Shown here: positions 26,596-34,388 of the stretch, in pieces
Numbering within the stretch: the first letter of the stretch is position 1
Layout: every line of letters starts with the position of its first letter
Assembly: GCA_020723105.1 (NCBI GenBank)
Contig: DYJL01000016.1
Span: forward strand, 1-64,000
Length of the DNA stretch: 64,000 bases
Source of the DNA: Nitrospira japonica
Lineage (GTDB): Bacteria > Nitrospirota > Thermodesulfovibrionia > UBA6902
Reading direction: 5' to 3'
The notes under the pieces: model-generated
Told to the model about the DNA's origin: nothing
Seen by the model: the letters and a program-made list of their open reading frames with translations, nothing else
Databases searched by the model: none
Position numbers and translations under genes: made by a program

Positions 26596-27777
26596 ATGAG
26601 AATAGCTATTGTTAATAAAACCGGCGGTGGGATGAGCGGGGGGTATAGAGAGTATTTACGCAATATAATCCCACGAATGGCAAAGCACAACGATGTGGAT
26701 GCTATACTTTGTGCTGCGCCTGAATCTACTAATATTCAAGATTTGTTCGAACTAATGCCGAATGTCAGGTTTGTAGGTTGTAAACCGTTTCGATTTTTGT
26801 TTCGACATCGAGATATTGAGTTGTTGATGGAACTGCGAAGGTTTTCACCAGATGTTATATTTGTGCCGGTTGAACGTACCTTTTGCTTTAAGAATGTACC
26901 TGTTGTAAACATGATTCAAAATATGGAGCCATTTGCAGATAATATTAATGGAACTCCTTTTATTGAAAGGATGAAACAACGGATTCAATATATGGATGCA
27001 AAGAGAGCTGTAGGAAGGTCTGATAGATTCATCGCTCTTTCAAGATTTGTTTCTGATTTTCTTGTGACGCGTTGGAATATTCCGAGTGAAGAAATTGGCT
27101 TAGTTTACCATGGAATAGATGTAAATAAGAATGGAAATGGATGCAAACCTGACATTATTCCAAAAGACTGGCAGGATAAGTTTATATTTACGGCCGGTTC
27201 AATTCGACCAGCAAGGGGTCTTGAGGATTTATTGCTGGCTATGAAACACATTGTGTCACAAGAAAATCAAATAAGAGGATTAGTAATCGCAGGCGAAACC
27301 AGTTCAAGAATGGTTGCCTATCAGAAAAGGTTAATAGACTGGATTCAGAAGCATAATCTGTCATCCAAGATTTGCTGGACAAACAGTTTAAGCGCTGGTG
27401 AAATGGCTTGGTGTTATCAAAATTGCCGTATGTTTGTGATGTCAAGTCGTGTTGAATCCTTTGGAATAATTATAGGTGAGGCAATGGCGCATGGCTGTAT
27501 ATGCATTTCAACGACAAGTCCTCCAATGCCGGAAATTTTTGGTGAAGCGGCAATGTATTATGATGCAGAAGACCCCAAATCACTTTCTGAAGCAGTCAGT
27601 TCAGTCCTTTGCCTGGATAATGATAAACGAAGGGAGTTATCTGAAAAAGCAAAAAAACGGGCCGGGGATTTTTCGTGGGACATTTGCGCTGAAAGGACTG
27701 TTGAAGAGTTGAAGAAGGCGGTTGCAGGGGGTAGGGGGGTAAGGATTAAGGGGTATGAGATAAGGATTAGGAGATAA
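26596..27777 (+). CDS. Glycosyltransferase family 4
   Basis: A 393-residue GT-B retaining glycosyltransferase: AGSIRPARGLEDLLLAMKHI (donor-domain start) and SSRVESFGIIIGEAMAHGCI with the E-x7-E pair. The last 18 or so residues (GGRGVRIKGYEIRIRR) are encoded by the low-complexity tract that starts at about 27725, so the natural C-terminus has been replaced or extended by it. The sequence from 27620 to 27722 is repeated, diverged, at 33671-33790, again next to a tract and a four-helix-bundle gene. Confidence 0.85.
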   Translation: MRIAIVNKTGGGMSGGYREYLRNIIPRMAKHNDVDAILCAAPESTNIQDLFELMPNVRFVGCKPFRFLFRHRDIELLMELRRFSPDVIFVPVERTFCFKNVPVVNMIQNMEPFADNINGTPFIERMKQRIQYMDAKRAVGRSDRFIALSRFVSDFLVTRWNIPSEEIGLVYHGIDVNKNGNGCKPDIIPKDWQDKFIFTAGSIRPARGLEDLLLAMKHIVSQENQIRGLVIAGETSSRMVAYQKRLIDWIQKHNLSSKICWTNSLSAGEMAWCYQNCRMFVMSSRVESFGIIIGEAMAHGCICISTTSPPMPEIFGEAAMYYDAEDPKSLSEAVSSVLCLDNDKRRELSEKAKKRAGDFSWDICAERTVEELKKAVAGGRGVRIKGYEIRIRR

Positions 27778-27820
27778 GGGATAAAGAATATGGGATAGGG
27801 ATTATGGGATAAGGGTTAAA
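27723..27820. repeat. Low-complexity tract, GGGATAAGGATTA type (left flank of 4HB gene)
   Basis: Degenerate purine-rich units such as GGGGTAAGGATTAAGGGG, GAGATAAGGATTAGG and ATGGGATAGGGATTATGGG. It overlaps the 3' end of the glycosyltransferase frame and ends about 30 bases before the four-helix-bundle gene. Confidence 0.85.
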
Positions 27821-27853
27821 AGGCAGGTTGAAAATGCAAGAAAAGGAGGGGAC

Positions 27854-28036
27854 ATGCATTGGAAGGATTTGGAAGTTTGGAAAAAGGCACATATGTTAGT
27901 TTTAGAAATATACAAGGTTACATCAGCATATCCAAATACAGAACGTTATGGATTAATTGATCAGATAAGAAGGGCTTCTTATTCTGTAACAGCCAATATT
28001 GTAGAAGGACAATCAAGAAATACGATAAAGGATTAA
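27854..28036 (+). pseudogene. Four-helix-bundle protein (S23/Avd-like), truncated
   Basis: Sixty residues with the family's N-terminal half: MHWKDLEVWKKAHMLVLEIY, YGLIDQIRRASYSVTANIVEG. Full members have about 115-125 residues. The frame ends at GGATTAAGGGA (28030-28040), the first unit of the following tract, so the second half of the gene has been replaced by tract sequence. AAGGAGGGG precedes the ATG. Related proteins are the S23/IVS-encoded proteins and the Avd accessory protein of diversity-generating retroelements, both helical RNA-binding proteins. Confidence 0.85.
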
Positions 28037-28205
28037 GGGATATGGGGTAAGGATTAAAGAGGCAGAACGGTTTGATCAAATCCCTTAGAACCTAATCCAT
28101 AATCCCTATCCCATACCCCATAATCCTTTAATGATTAAAGGGTTGATTGGTTGGATTGGTTTCAGAGAACAATAGACAGGTTAAATTGGTTTTATCGTTT
28201 TAATG
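28030..28205. repeat. Inverted low-complexity tract (right flank of 4HB gene)
   Basis: GGATTAAGGGATATGGGG units at 28030-28062 are followed at 28089-28135 by the opposite orientation (CCTAATCCATAATCCCTATC and CCATAATCC), so the two halves can pair. From 28138 the motif changes to GGTTGATTGGTTGGATTGG. The segment ATAATCCTTTAATGATTAAA then GGGTTGATTGG recurs at 30136-30172. No gene is seen here. Confidence 0.8.
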
Positions 28206-28269
28206 GCTCTTATGCAGCGTATTGCATTTTGGTCTTGACTTTTATGCACTTTAATGCAAAATAGTCCTT

Positions 28270-29391
28270 ATGAAACGCGGTATCGAAGATAAGATAAGAG
28301 CAGACCTTGCGCAAAAGATGGTCCTTTTGAGCGGCCCCCGCCAGGTGGGTAAGACGACTTTATCCAAAGCACTTTATCCCGGCAGCTCCGAATATTTCAA
28401 CATGGACAATGTAGAGCATCGCCTCCTTATTCAAAAACAGGCATGGCGTCGTGATTGCGACCTTGTGATATTCGATGAACTTCATAAAGTGCGAAAATGG
28501 AAGAACTGGATCAAGGGAATTTATGATACCGAAGGGGTGAGGCCGCGCCTTCTGGTTACCGGATCCTCCCGGCTTGACATCTACCGGAAGGGGGGTGATT
28601 CACTGGCGGGCAGGTTTTATTCATACCGCTTACATCCCTTTTCAGTGGCTGAGGTTAAAGAAAAGTATTCGGCTGATGCGGCCCTTGAACATATTATGAG
28701 ATTGGGAGGATTCCCTGAGCCATTTCTTAAAGGGAGCGGGGAGGAAGCAAAACGCTGGCGTCGCTCTCATGTGGACCGCATCCTGCGCGAAGATTTGCTG
28801 GATGTTACGTCGGTCCGGAACCTCAGAAGCATGGAAACGCTGGTGGAATTACTGCGCAATTCAGTCGGGAGCACTATCTCATATGAATCCCTGTCCCGGG
28901 ACCTTCAGGTTTCTCCTCATACGGTGAAACAGTGGATCGGCATTCTGGAAAGTCTTTATATTCTCTTTGTGGTGACGCCATATCACCGCAACATCGGCAG
29001 AAGTCTGATCAAGCAGCCAAAGATCTATTTTTATGATACAGGTTTTGTGAAGGAAGATGAGGGGGCCCGGTTTGAGAATGCTGTTGCATGTGCTTTGCTG
29101 AAGCGGCTCCATTTTCTCGAGGATACGGCGGGGGAGAAGTGCGCTCTTCATTATGTGAGGGACAAGGATAAGAGAGAGGTGGATTTCCTGACGGTGCGGG
29201 ATGGGAAGCCGGAGCAGCTTATTGAGACCAAGCTGGTGGATACCGAGGTTGCCTCTCTGAGGCATTTTTCCGGATATTTCACAAACAAAACAAAAACGTT
29301 TCTTCTTGTAAAGAATTTAAAGAGGGAGTTATTTCTTGACGGCGTCTATATCAAAAAGGCCGGCAGTTGGCTGCAGGGACTTGAGGCATAG
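28270..29391 (+). CDS. AAA ATPase with DUF4143
   Basis: A 373-residue P-loop ATPase: Walker A SGPRQVGKTT at 21-30, Walker B LVIFDE at 65-70, sensor VTGSSRLDI, DUF4143 region with MRLGGFPEPFLKG and IYFYDTGFVK, and a C-terminal REVDFLTV...LIETKL block like a PD-(D/E)xK core. A separate lineage from the ATPase at 4254 by sequence. Tracts of the same motif type border it on both sides. Confidence 0.85.
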   Translation: MKRGIEDKIRADLAQKMVLLSGPRQVGKTTLSKALYPGSSEYFNMDNVEHRLLIQKQAWRRDCDLVIFDELHKVRKWKNWIKGIYDTEGVRPRLLVTGSSRLDIYRKGGDSLAGRFYSYRLHPFSVAEVKEKYSADAALEHIMRLGGFPEPFLKGSGEEAKRWRRSHVDRILREDLLDVTSVRNLRSMETLVELLRNSVGSTISYESLSRDLQVSPHTVKQWIGILESLYILFVVTPYHRNIGRSLIKQPKIYFYDTGFVKEDEGARFENAVACALLKRLHFLEDTAGEKCALHYVRDKDKREVDFLTVRDGKPEQLIETKLVDTEVASLRHFSGYFTNKTKTFLLVKNLKRELFLDGVYIKKAGSWLQGLEA

Positions 29392-29406
29392 CATCTGAAA
29401 ATAGCA

Positions 29407-29452
29407 GGGGATTTAGGGATTATGAGATAAGGATTAGGGGGTAAGGGGCAAA
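29407..29452. repeat. Low-complexity tract, GGGATTATGAGATAAGG type
   Basis: Purine-rich tract of GGGATTTAGGGATTATG, AGATAAGGATTAGGGGG and TAAGGGG units, of the same type as the tract at 27.7 kb. It begins just after the ATPase stop. Confidence 0.8.
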
Positions 29453-29580
29453 AAAGGAGGGAATATATTGCTTTTTTCAACTCTCTTTTTTTAAAGTAAG
29501 ACAGATTATCGTTAACAACAAGATCATTTGGGCTGCAACAGAGCAACTAACTACTTAATATTTCAAGGCAGAATAGCACT

Positions 29581-29847
29581 ATGGGGAAATATGATAAATT
29601 ATTGGCAAAAATACTTCGTGGGACATCAGATGCAAATATTTCTTTTTCTGAAATTTGTCAGTTATTAAAAAAATATGGTTTTGATGAAAGGATTCGGGGT
29701 GACCATCATATCTTTACAAGAAATGGCATCGAAGAAATTTTGAACTTACAGCCAAGAGGTTCAAAGGCAAAACCTTATCAGGTTAAGCAAGTGAGGAATC
29801 TTGTGCTAAAATATAAATTAGAATATGAGGAGAAAGGTGAAAAGTAA
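29581..29847 (+). CDS. hicA: HicA-like mRNA interferase toxin
   Basis: An 88-residue HicA-family protein with the double-stranded-RNA-binding-like fold: ISFSEICQLLKKYGFDERIR and the active-site histidine segment GDHHIFTR, then KPYQVKQVRNLVLKYKLE. HicA cleaves mRNA until bound by HicB. It overlaps the HicB gene, the usual order. Appears intact. Confidence 0.88.
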   Translation: MGKYDKLLAKILRGTSDANISFSEICQLLKKYGFDERIRGDHHIFTRNGIEEILNLQPRGSKAKPYQVKQVRNLVLKYKLEYEEKGEK

Positions 29848-30049
29848 ATACGAGATAATAATTTACTGGAGCGCTGAGGATCAGGCATATATCGCAGAGG
29901 TGCCGGAATTGCCGGGCTGTATGGCTGATGGGAAAACATATCAGGAAGCCCTTTCAAACCTTGAGGTTATCATACATGAGTGGATTGAAACAGCAAAGGC
30001 ATTGAAACGTACAATCCCGCAGCCCAAAGGCCGACTGTTATATGCCTAA
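29825..30049 (+). CDS. hicB: HicB-like antitoxin
   Basis: A 74-residue HicB protein: YWSAEDQAYIAEVPELPGCM is the family hallmark, followed by GKTYQEALSNLEVIIHEWIE. It binds and blocks HicA. GTG 29837, with AGGAG at 29828-29832, is an alternative and perhaps better start. It lacks an added C-terminal DNA-binding domain. Confidence 0.88.
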   Translation: MRRKVKSKYEIIIYWSAEDQAYIAEVPELPGCMADGKTYQEALSNLEVIIHEWIETAKALKRTIPQPKGRLLYA

Positions 30050-30110
30050 GTTAGTCACTTCCGCTGAATTTTTCTTACGCAAATCATCACTTTATTGAGT
30101 CAGTTATCAA

Positions 30111-30225
30111 AACTTAATCCATAATCCTTATCCCATAATCCTTTAATGATTAAAGGGTTGATTGGTTGGATTAGTTAACTAATAAAACAAATACGACTAA
30201 TCGAACTAATAAAACAGCCTCATTA
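30111..30225. repeat. Composite low-complexity tract
   Basis: AATCCATAATCCTTATCCC units, then ATAATCCTTTAATGATTAAA and GGTTGATTGGTTGGATTAG, then the opposite strand form ACTAATAAAACAAATACGAC and TAATAAAAC. The first 60 bases closely follow 28089-28160. No gene is seen in 30050-30278. Confidence 0.75.
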
Positions 30226-30278
30226 ATTCTTGCCTCCAGTTGTTGTTTAAGTAGTTGTTCTCCAGTATAATAAAAAAT

Positions 30279-30545
30279 ATGAAAAATATAGCAATAACAG
30301 TGAACGTTTCATTTAAATATCCTATTAGCGAGAAAAAGCTTTCAGCTCTTATTAAAACAGGGACAGTGGAACAAAAATATCTGCCGCACATTTTTGCCTT
30401 TTTCACCGATGTCCCGACTCCTGATGTTTTGCATTTTATCAAAAAATTTCATATCCCCCTGCTTCTGCTTAAAAATTACTATACAAATTATGTGAAAGAT
30501 CTCTATCCAAACAAAGAATTGGAAGATATTTTCACTTATGAATAA
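30279..30545 (+). CDS. Hypothetical protein upstream of AbiEii-like gene
   Basis: An 88-residue protein with no motif I recognise; it ends LYPNKELEDIFTYE. Its stop overlaps the ATG (30538) of the AbiEii-like nucleotidyltransferase interrupted by the IS element, so the two formed an operon. In AbiE systems the upstream gene is the antitoxin; this one does not look like AbiEi, so it may be another kind of partner. Confidence 0.6.
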   Translation: MKNIAITVNVSFKYPISEKKLSALIKTGTVEQKYLPHIFAFFTDVPTPDVLHFIKKFHIPLLLLKNYYTNYVKDLYPNKELEDIFTYE

Positions 30546-30717
30546 TAAAGTATCTCCTGTCGATTGGACAACCCTCTTTAAGATCAGCTGTATGATACTT
30601 GCCTCAAAGGTCAAGTAATTTCCATAGGCGTTTTTTGACCTGAGAAGTTAAAGAAACGACCTTCTCAGATGCCATAGGATTGATTATCTCGGACCGATCC
30701 ATATCTAACATCTCCTG

Positions 30718-31464
30718 CTATTGGGAATCACCGCCCTTCTTTTTGAGGTTCTTTGTCCTGTAGCTCTGGCCGTTAATCTTGATGACCGCACTGTGATGTG
30801 CGATTCTGTCTATGATGGCAGAAGACAGGACGCTGTCGGCAAAGATATCCGCCCATTGTTCAAAGCCCTTGTTTGATGTGATTATGACAGATCCCTTCTC
30901 GTATCTTTTTGAAATCACATCGAAGAAGTCATCGGCGCTGTGGCCGGGCATTTTTTTGAACCCCAACTCATCCAGAATGAGAAGGTCGGCGGCAAGATAA
31001 TGCTTCAGTTTCTGATAGAAGCTGTTGTCTGCCTTGGAGAGGTGAAGATTCTGAAGCATTTCACTTACCGAGGTAAAGAGGACTTTATATCCTTTAGTGA
31101 GGGCCTTTATACCTATTGCTATGGACAAATGGGTCTTGCCAGTGCCGGGATTACCGACAAAGACGATGTTTTTCTTCTCGGCAATGAACTGACAGGTCGC
31201 GCAGTCATTGATTACCCTTTTGTCTATCGAGGGCTGAAAGCCATAATCGAAATCCTCCATAGTCTTGTAATAAGGAAACTTGGCCTTGGCGTAACGTTTC
31301 TTGTACCCATTGGCCCTGCGGTTATTTACCTCATCCTCAAGGAGAAGTTCGAGGAACTCCATATAAGAAAGACCCTTGTCATTGGCATAAGCAATGCGTT
31401 CTTCCACTGAATTATAGATCCCTGAGAGCATGAAGTCCCTGAGCCTGCTTTTAAGTAGGTTCAT
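30718..31464 (-). CDS. istB: IS21 helper ATPase IstB
   Basis: A 248-residue DnaC-like AAA+ protein: Walker A GNPGTGKTH at 104-112, Walker B LLILDELGF, and the sensor ITSNKGFEQW. IstB assembles the transposase-DNA complex and activates IstA. Its start overlaps the istA stop by four bases. Confidence 0.93.
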   Translation of the reverse strand: MNLLKSRLRDFMLSGIYNSVEERIAYANDKGLSYMEFLELLLEDEVNNRRANGYKKRYAKAKFPYYKTMEDFDYGFQPSIDKRVINDCATCQFIAEKKNIVFVGNPGTGKTHLSIAIGIKALTKGYKVLFTSVSEMLQNLHLSKADNSFYQKLKHYLAADLLILDELGFKKMPGHSADDFFDVISKRYEKGSVIITSNKGFEQWADIFADSVLSSAIIDRIAHHSAVIKINGQSYRTKNLKKKGGDSQ

Positions 31465-32864
31465 GCCGTCACCTCTGTGATGGTTTCAAACTCCACCGGA
31501 AGAAGGTACGCGCCGTTTTGACAGATGTTTCTTACGATATGGTACTGCCAGGCCCCATAGGAAAGCGCCCTTTTGCAGGCAAGCTCCACTATAGCTTTGG
31601 GATAAATCTTCGTAAGGGACAATATCCCTCTTACCGGCTGATGCCAGTAGGTCTTTGTTTCTTTCAGAATCAGAAAGAACAACTGCTCCGCAAAGACCCC
31701 TATCTCGGCCATCTTCGTCTGGTACTTCTCCTGATGTTCCGTCTCGGAGTACCGCTTGTATTTCGGATAATGGCTCTGATCTGTGCTGAATTGCCCTTTC
31801 CCTTGAAGTCTTGTATGAAGAGCAACCTGTGTCCCCTTGTAAAAGACCCTTATCAGGGTATCGGCAATCTCTATATCAACCTCTTTGCCGACATATTCAA
31901 AGGGCACGGAATAATAGTTGCTTCCGACAAAGATATGGCAATCGTGGTATACCAAACGGGTCCCGGCCTGGCATGTCTTGTACTTTGACGCAGGCAGGGA
32001 CAGCAGTTTGGCCTTCTCTTCTTTTTCAAAGACTTCCAGAGGGACCTTTTTCGTAGTGCCGTGGAGCCTTTTGTTTGCATCTTCAGTCCACAGCCTCAGT
32101 TTCCGGTCACAATCAGTCCCATTTGCGAACTTCCTGCCTTTGAAAAAGTTCCCTTTGACAAACTTTATCCCGGATTCGACCTTCCCTTTGTCATTGGGAT
32201 GATATATCCTGCAGGGCAGCGGCTTGAATCCATAGTGATCGGCCAACTCTCGGTACATCTTCTGATATACAGGCCCGTAAAAGTTGGCTTCCAGAATCGC
32301 CGCCTTGAGATTATCGATCTTGACCACTTCCGGCACTCCCCTAAACGCTTCAAAGGCATTGATATGGCAGTTGATGAACGTCTCGACTTTCTGGTCATAG
32401 ACCTTCTCGTAGTAATCAAGGCGGCTGTAGCTCAGCCGCATATTGAATATCCATGTCTTCCTGCTTGCGCCGGCGTCATCTTTCGTCCTGCCCACGTATC
32501 CGAAATCCACCTGTGCCTCATGCCCGGCAGGGGTATGCACTCTTACAAAAACTTCTTTCCCTTTTATTTTCCGCACATATTTCTTCACCGCCGAGTATTT
32601 GCCGGTGAATCCTTCAGCCCCAATCTCCTGGTGGATCCGGACCGCCGTGAGTCCTTCTTCCATGAGCTTTATTACAATCTCCTTATAAGGCTCTACCGTA
32701 CTGCGCCTCTCTTTCATTTGAGGCCCCATCACCCCACGGTTGATCTCCCGGATTACCTTCTGCACCGTCTTCCAGTCATGCCCGGTTATTCGGGCTATCT
32801 CGCTCTTACTCTTCCCAAGCTCCTTCAATGTCTTGATTGTCGTGTACATAGCCGCTCCTACCAT
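31461..32864 (-). CDS. istA: IS21 transposase IstA
   Basis: A 467-residue DDE transposase: N-terminal helix-turn-helix (LKELGKSKSEIARITGHDWK), catalytic core with D in EAQVDFGYVG, D in VVKIDNLKAAI and E in DKGKVESGIKFVKG, then the C-terminal RNase-H-like tail region. It is transcribed from the right end of the element. Appears full length. Confidence 0.93.
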   Translation of the reverse strand: MVGAAMYTTIKTLKELGKSKSEIARITGHDWKTVQKVIREINRGVMGPQMKERRSTVEPYKEIVIKLMEEGLTAVRIHQEIGAEGFTGKYSAVKKYVRKIKGKEVFVRVHTPAGHEAQVDFGYVGRTKDDAGASRKTWIFNMRLSYSRLDYYEKVYDQKVETFINCHINAFEAFRGVPEVVKIDNLKAAILEANFYGPVYQKMYRELADHYGFKPLPCRIYHPNDKGKVESGIKFVKGNFFKGRKFANGTDCDRKLRLWTEDANKRLHGTTKKVPLEVFEKEEKAKLLSLPASKYKTCQAGTRLVYHDCHIFVGSNYYSVPFEYVGKEVDIEIADTLIRVFYKGTQVALHTRLQGKGQFSTDQSHYPKYKRYSETEHQEKYQTKMAEIGVFAEQLFFLILKETKTYWHQPVRGILSLTKIYPKAIVELACKRALSYGAWQYHIVRNICQNGAYLLPVEFETITEVTA

Positions 32865-33600
32865 CCTTCCTCCTTGAATTCAGATCAAGGAGAAATCGTA
32901 TCAGTTTTGGTTTACTTTAAATTTTGCGGCCTATGGAATTTTGGGGGCCACGACCTATGGAATTTATTGTGCCATTGATACTTGCCAGGGAGAAGATACC
33001 GGATAAATACTGGTCGTTTGGCGGTGGAACGGCGCTCATGACGTACTACAAACATAGGGTAAGCAAGGATATAGACATATTTCTGCGAGATGTTCAATTA
33101 TTAACGCGTATCACTCCCAGACTCAACGATTTTGTTTCTGAAAAGGTAGACGATTATACAGAAATGTCCAACTATCTGAAGCTCAAAGTCGGGAAACAGG
33201 AAATTGATTTTATCGTTGCTCTCTTCTGACCAAACATCCAACCATAAAAAAAACGGTTGCCGGCTGCAAAATACCTGTTCGAGTTGAGACTCCGGAAGAA
33301 ATTATCATCAAGAAAATATTCTACAGAGCCGATTCTTTTAAAGTTCGTGATATTTTTGATATGGCAGTTGTTATCAAACACAAAGAAAATGCTCTTTGGG
33401 AAAATATGGATATTATCTCGAATAAAATGAAAACACTTAAAGCAAGAATCCCGAAACTGAATAAGGTTTACGACACTGAAATCTCTGCATTAGAAATTAT
33501 AGATAAAGAAACAGCAGAACATGCTCTGACAATCACAGGCAACTTTATAAAAAAATGTCTGGGAACATCGCAGAGTTAACCCATTAAAAGACGCTTCCCA

Positions 33601-33632
33601 GTAATCCTTAATCCATATCCCATAATCCTAAA
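33601..33632. repeat. Low-complexity tract, ATCCTTAATCCATATCCC type
   Basis: Short tract GTAATCCTTAATCCATATCC-CATAATCC just after the AbiEii remnant and before the glycosyltransferase-end duplicate. Confidence 0.7.
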
Positions 33633-33670
33633 ATAATTATTCTCGGTTTAAACGCAGACCTTTTAAAAGG

Positions 33671-33790
33671 GATGATAATAAACGAAGAGCGTTGTCTGAA
33701 AAGGCAAAAAAACGGTCCGGGGATTTTTCCTGGGACATTTGCGCTGAGAGAACTGTTGAGGAGTTGAGGAAGGCGGTTGAGTTAACATAA
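33671..33790 (+). pseudogene. Glycosyltransferase 3'-end fragment (duplicate of 27620-27722)
   Basis: Encodes DDNKRRALSEKAKKRSGDFS-WDICAERTVEELRKAVELT and a stop, nearly the same as the C-terminus of the GT4 protein ending at 27777. There is no upstream part of the gene. Here the natural end (ELT stop) is kept, whereas the copy at 27.7 kb runs into a tract. It probably travelled together with the following four-helix-bundle and ATPase genes. Confidence 0.85.
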
Positions 33791-33792
33791 CT

Positions 33793-33829
33793 GTTGGATT
33801 GGTTTCATTAGTTTTATTGGTTAGGGCTC
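33793..33829. repeat. Low-complexity tract, GGTTTTATTGGTT type (left flank of 4HB gene)
   Basis: TTGGATTGGTTTCATTAG and TTTTATTGGTTAGG units between the GT fragment and the four-helix-bundle gene. The equivalent position at the 27.7 kb locus holds a wholly different motif. Confidence 0.75.
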
Positions 33830-33851
33830 ATTAAAATTCAAGGAGGGGGAC

Positions 33852-34251
33852 ATGGGGACGATTAGACGGTTTGAGGAACTGGAGTGCTGGAAAGAGGCGA
33901 GGGAGTTTGTGAAGTTGATTTATGGAATAACCAGAAAGGAGAAATTCGGGAAAGATTTTGAATTAGTATCACGGGTCAGAAGAAGCTCGGTCTCTTCTAT
34001 GGATAATGCAGCGGAAGGGTTTCATAGAAACAGCAGTAAAGACTTTATGAAGTTCCTGGATTATTCAAGATCATCTGTTGCAGAGACTGTAAGTCATTGT
34101 TATGTGGCAGTAGACCAGAATTATATAAATGAAAATGAGATGGAGCGTGTTATTCAACAAGCCGATATGTTGGAAGAAAGTGAATAATTTTATTGCTTAT
34201 TTGAATATGCGGAGTCAAGAAGTTTTATTGGTTAAAAAATTGTTTTATTAG
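33852..34251 (+). CDS. Four-helix-bundle protein (S23/Avd-like), 3' end frameshifted
   Basis: From ATG 33852 the frame gives 111 residues: RFEELECWKEAREFVKLIYG, VSRVRRSSVSSMDNAAEGFH, then KDFMKFLDYSRSSVAETVSH. It stops at 34187, but another frame from 34180 reads VNNFIAYLNMRSQEVLL, the usual last helix, to 34251 inside the tract, so one base seems lost or gained near 34180. AGGAGGGGG precedes the start. Same family as 27854 and 36728; these proteins form pentameric basic bundles in Avd and S23 proteins and may bind RNA. Confidence 0.83.
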
Positions 34252-34262
34252 TTGAACAGTTG
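34220..34262. repeat. Low-complexity tract, GTTTTATTGGTT type (right flank of 4HB gene)
   Basis: GTTTTATTGGTTAAAAAATTG and TTTTATTAGTTGAAC units, the same motif as the left flank at 33793. It encodes the very end of the frameshifted four-helix-bundle frame. No further gene is seen up to the ATPase ribosome site at 34377. Confidence 0.75.
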
Positions 34263-34388
34263 GTGCAAATGCGATCGGGAAGATGTGCAGCAATATACAA
34301 GCAAAATGCCTAAGGTTGCCATTTGATAGTTTCTATTTACAAATGGCAGAGTTTATTGTAAAGTATAAAATATAAAAGGAGGGATGTA

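Larger units (their letters stand above)
30604..32978 (-). mobile_element. IS21-family insertion sequence
   Basis: A 2375-base element carrying istA and istB on the minus strand. Its ends carry imperfect inverted repeats (left TTTCCATAGG, right CCTATGGAA, extended to about 25 bases), and the right end has extra CCTATGGAATT copies, as usual for IS21 terminal regions. It is flanked by the direct repeat TACTTGCC at 30596-30603 and 32979-32986. Both genes look intact, so it may still be mobile. Confidence 0.88.
30538..33579 (+). pseudogene. AbiEii-like nucleotidyltransferase toxin, split by IS21 element and frameshifted
   Basis: The 5' part (30538-30603) encodes MNNKVSPVDWTTLFKISCMI-LA. The frame resumes on the far side of the insertion at 32987 with REKIPDKYWSFGGGTALM and HRVSKDIDIFL, the AbiEii/COG2253 signature with its GGG-T and D-x-D catalytic residues. 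Removing the element and one copy of the 8-base duplication TACTTGCC restores an uninterrupted frame through the join. A further frameshift near 33221 moves to the frame that ends at 33579 (KTVAGCKIPVRVETPEEIII, KVRDIFDMAVV). The gene is thus dead twice over. AbiEii enzymes transfer nucleotides to tRNA or other targets in phage defence or TA systems. Confidence 0.85.

Noticed and set aside
27854-28036. 23S rRNA intervening sequence
   Set aside because: S23-type proteins are encoded in rRNA insertions in some bacteria, but no rRNA sequence surrounds any of the copies here.
27723-28135. Diversity-generating retroelement
   Set aside because: The four-helix-bundle proteins resemble Avd, but I find no reverse transcriptase, template repeat or adenine-mutated variable repeat in the window.
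30940-31410. Plus-strand open frame of 156 codons
   Set aside because: Antisense to istB, which has clear Walker motifs; not a gene.
32061-32978. Long plus-strand open frame of 305 codons
   Set aside because: It lies antisense to the intact istA gene and shows no protein-like motif; it is a shadow of the transposase.
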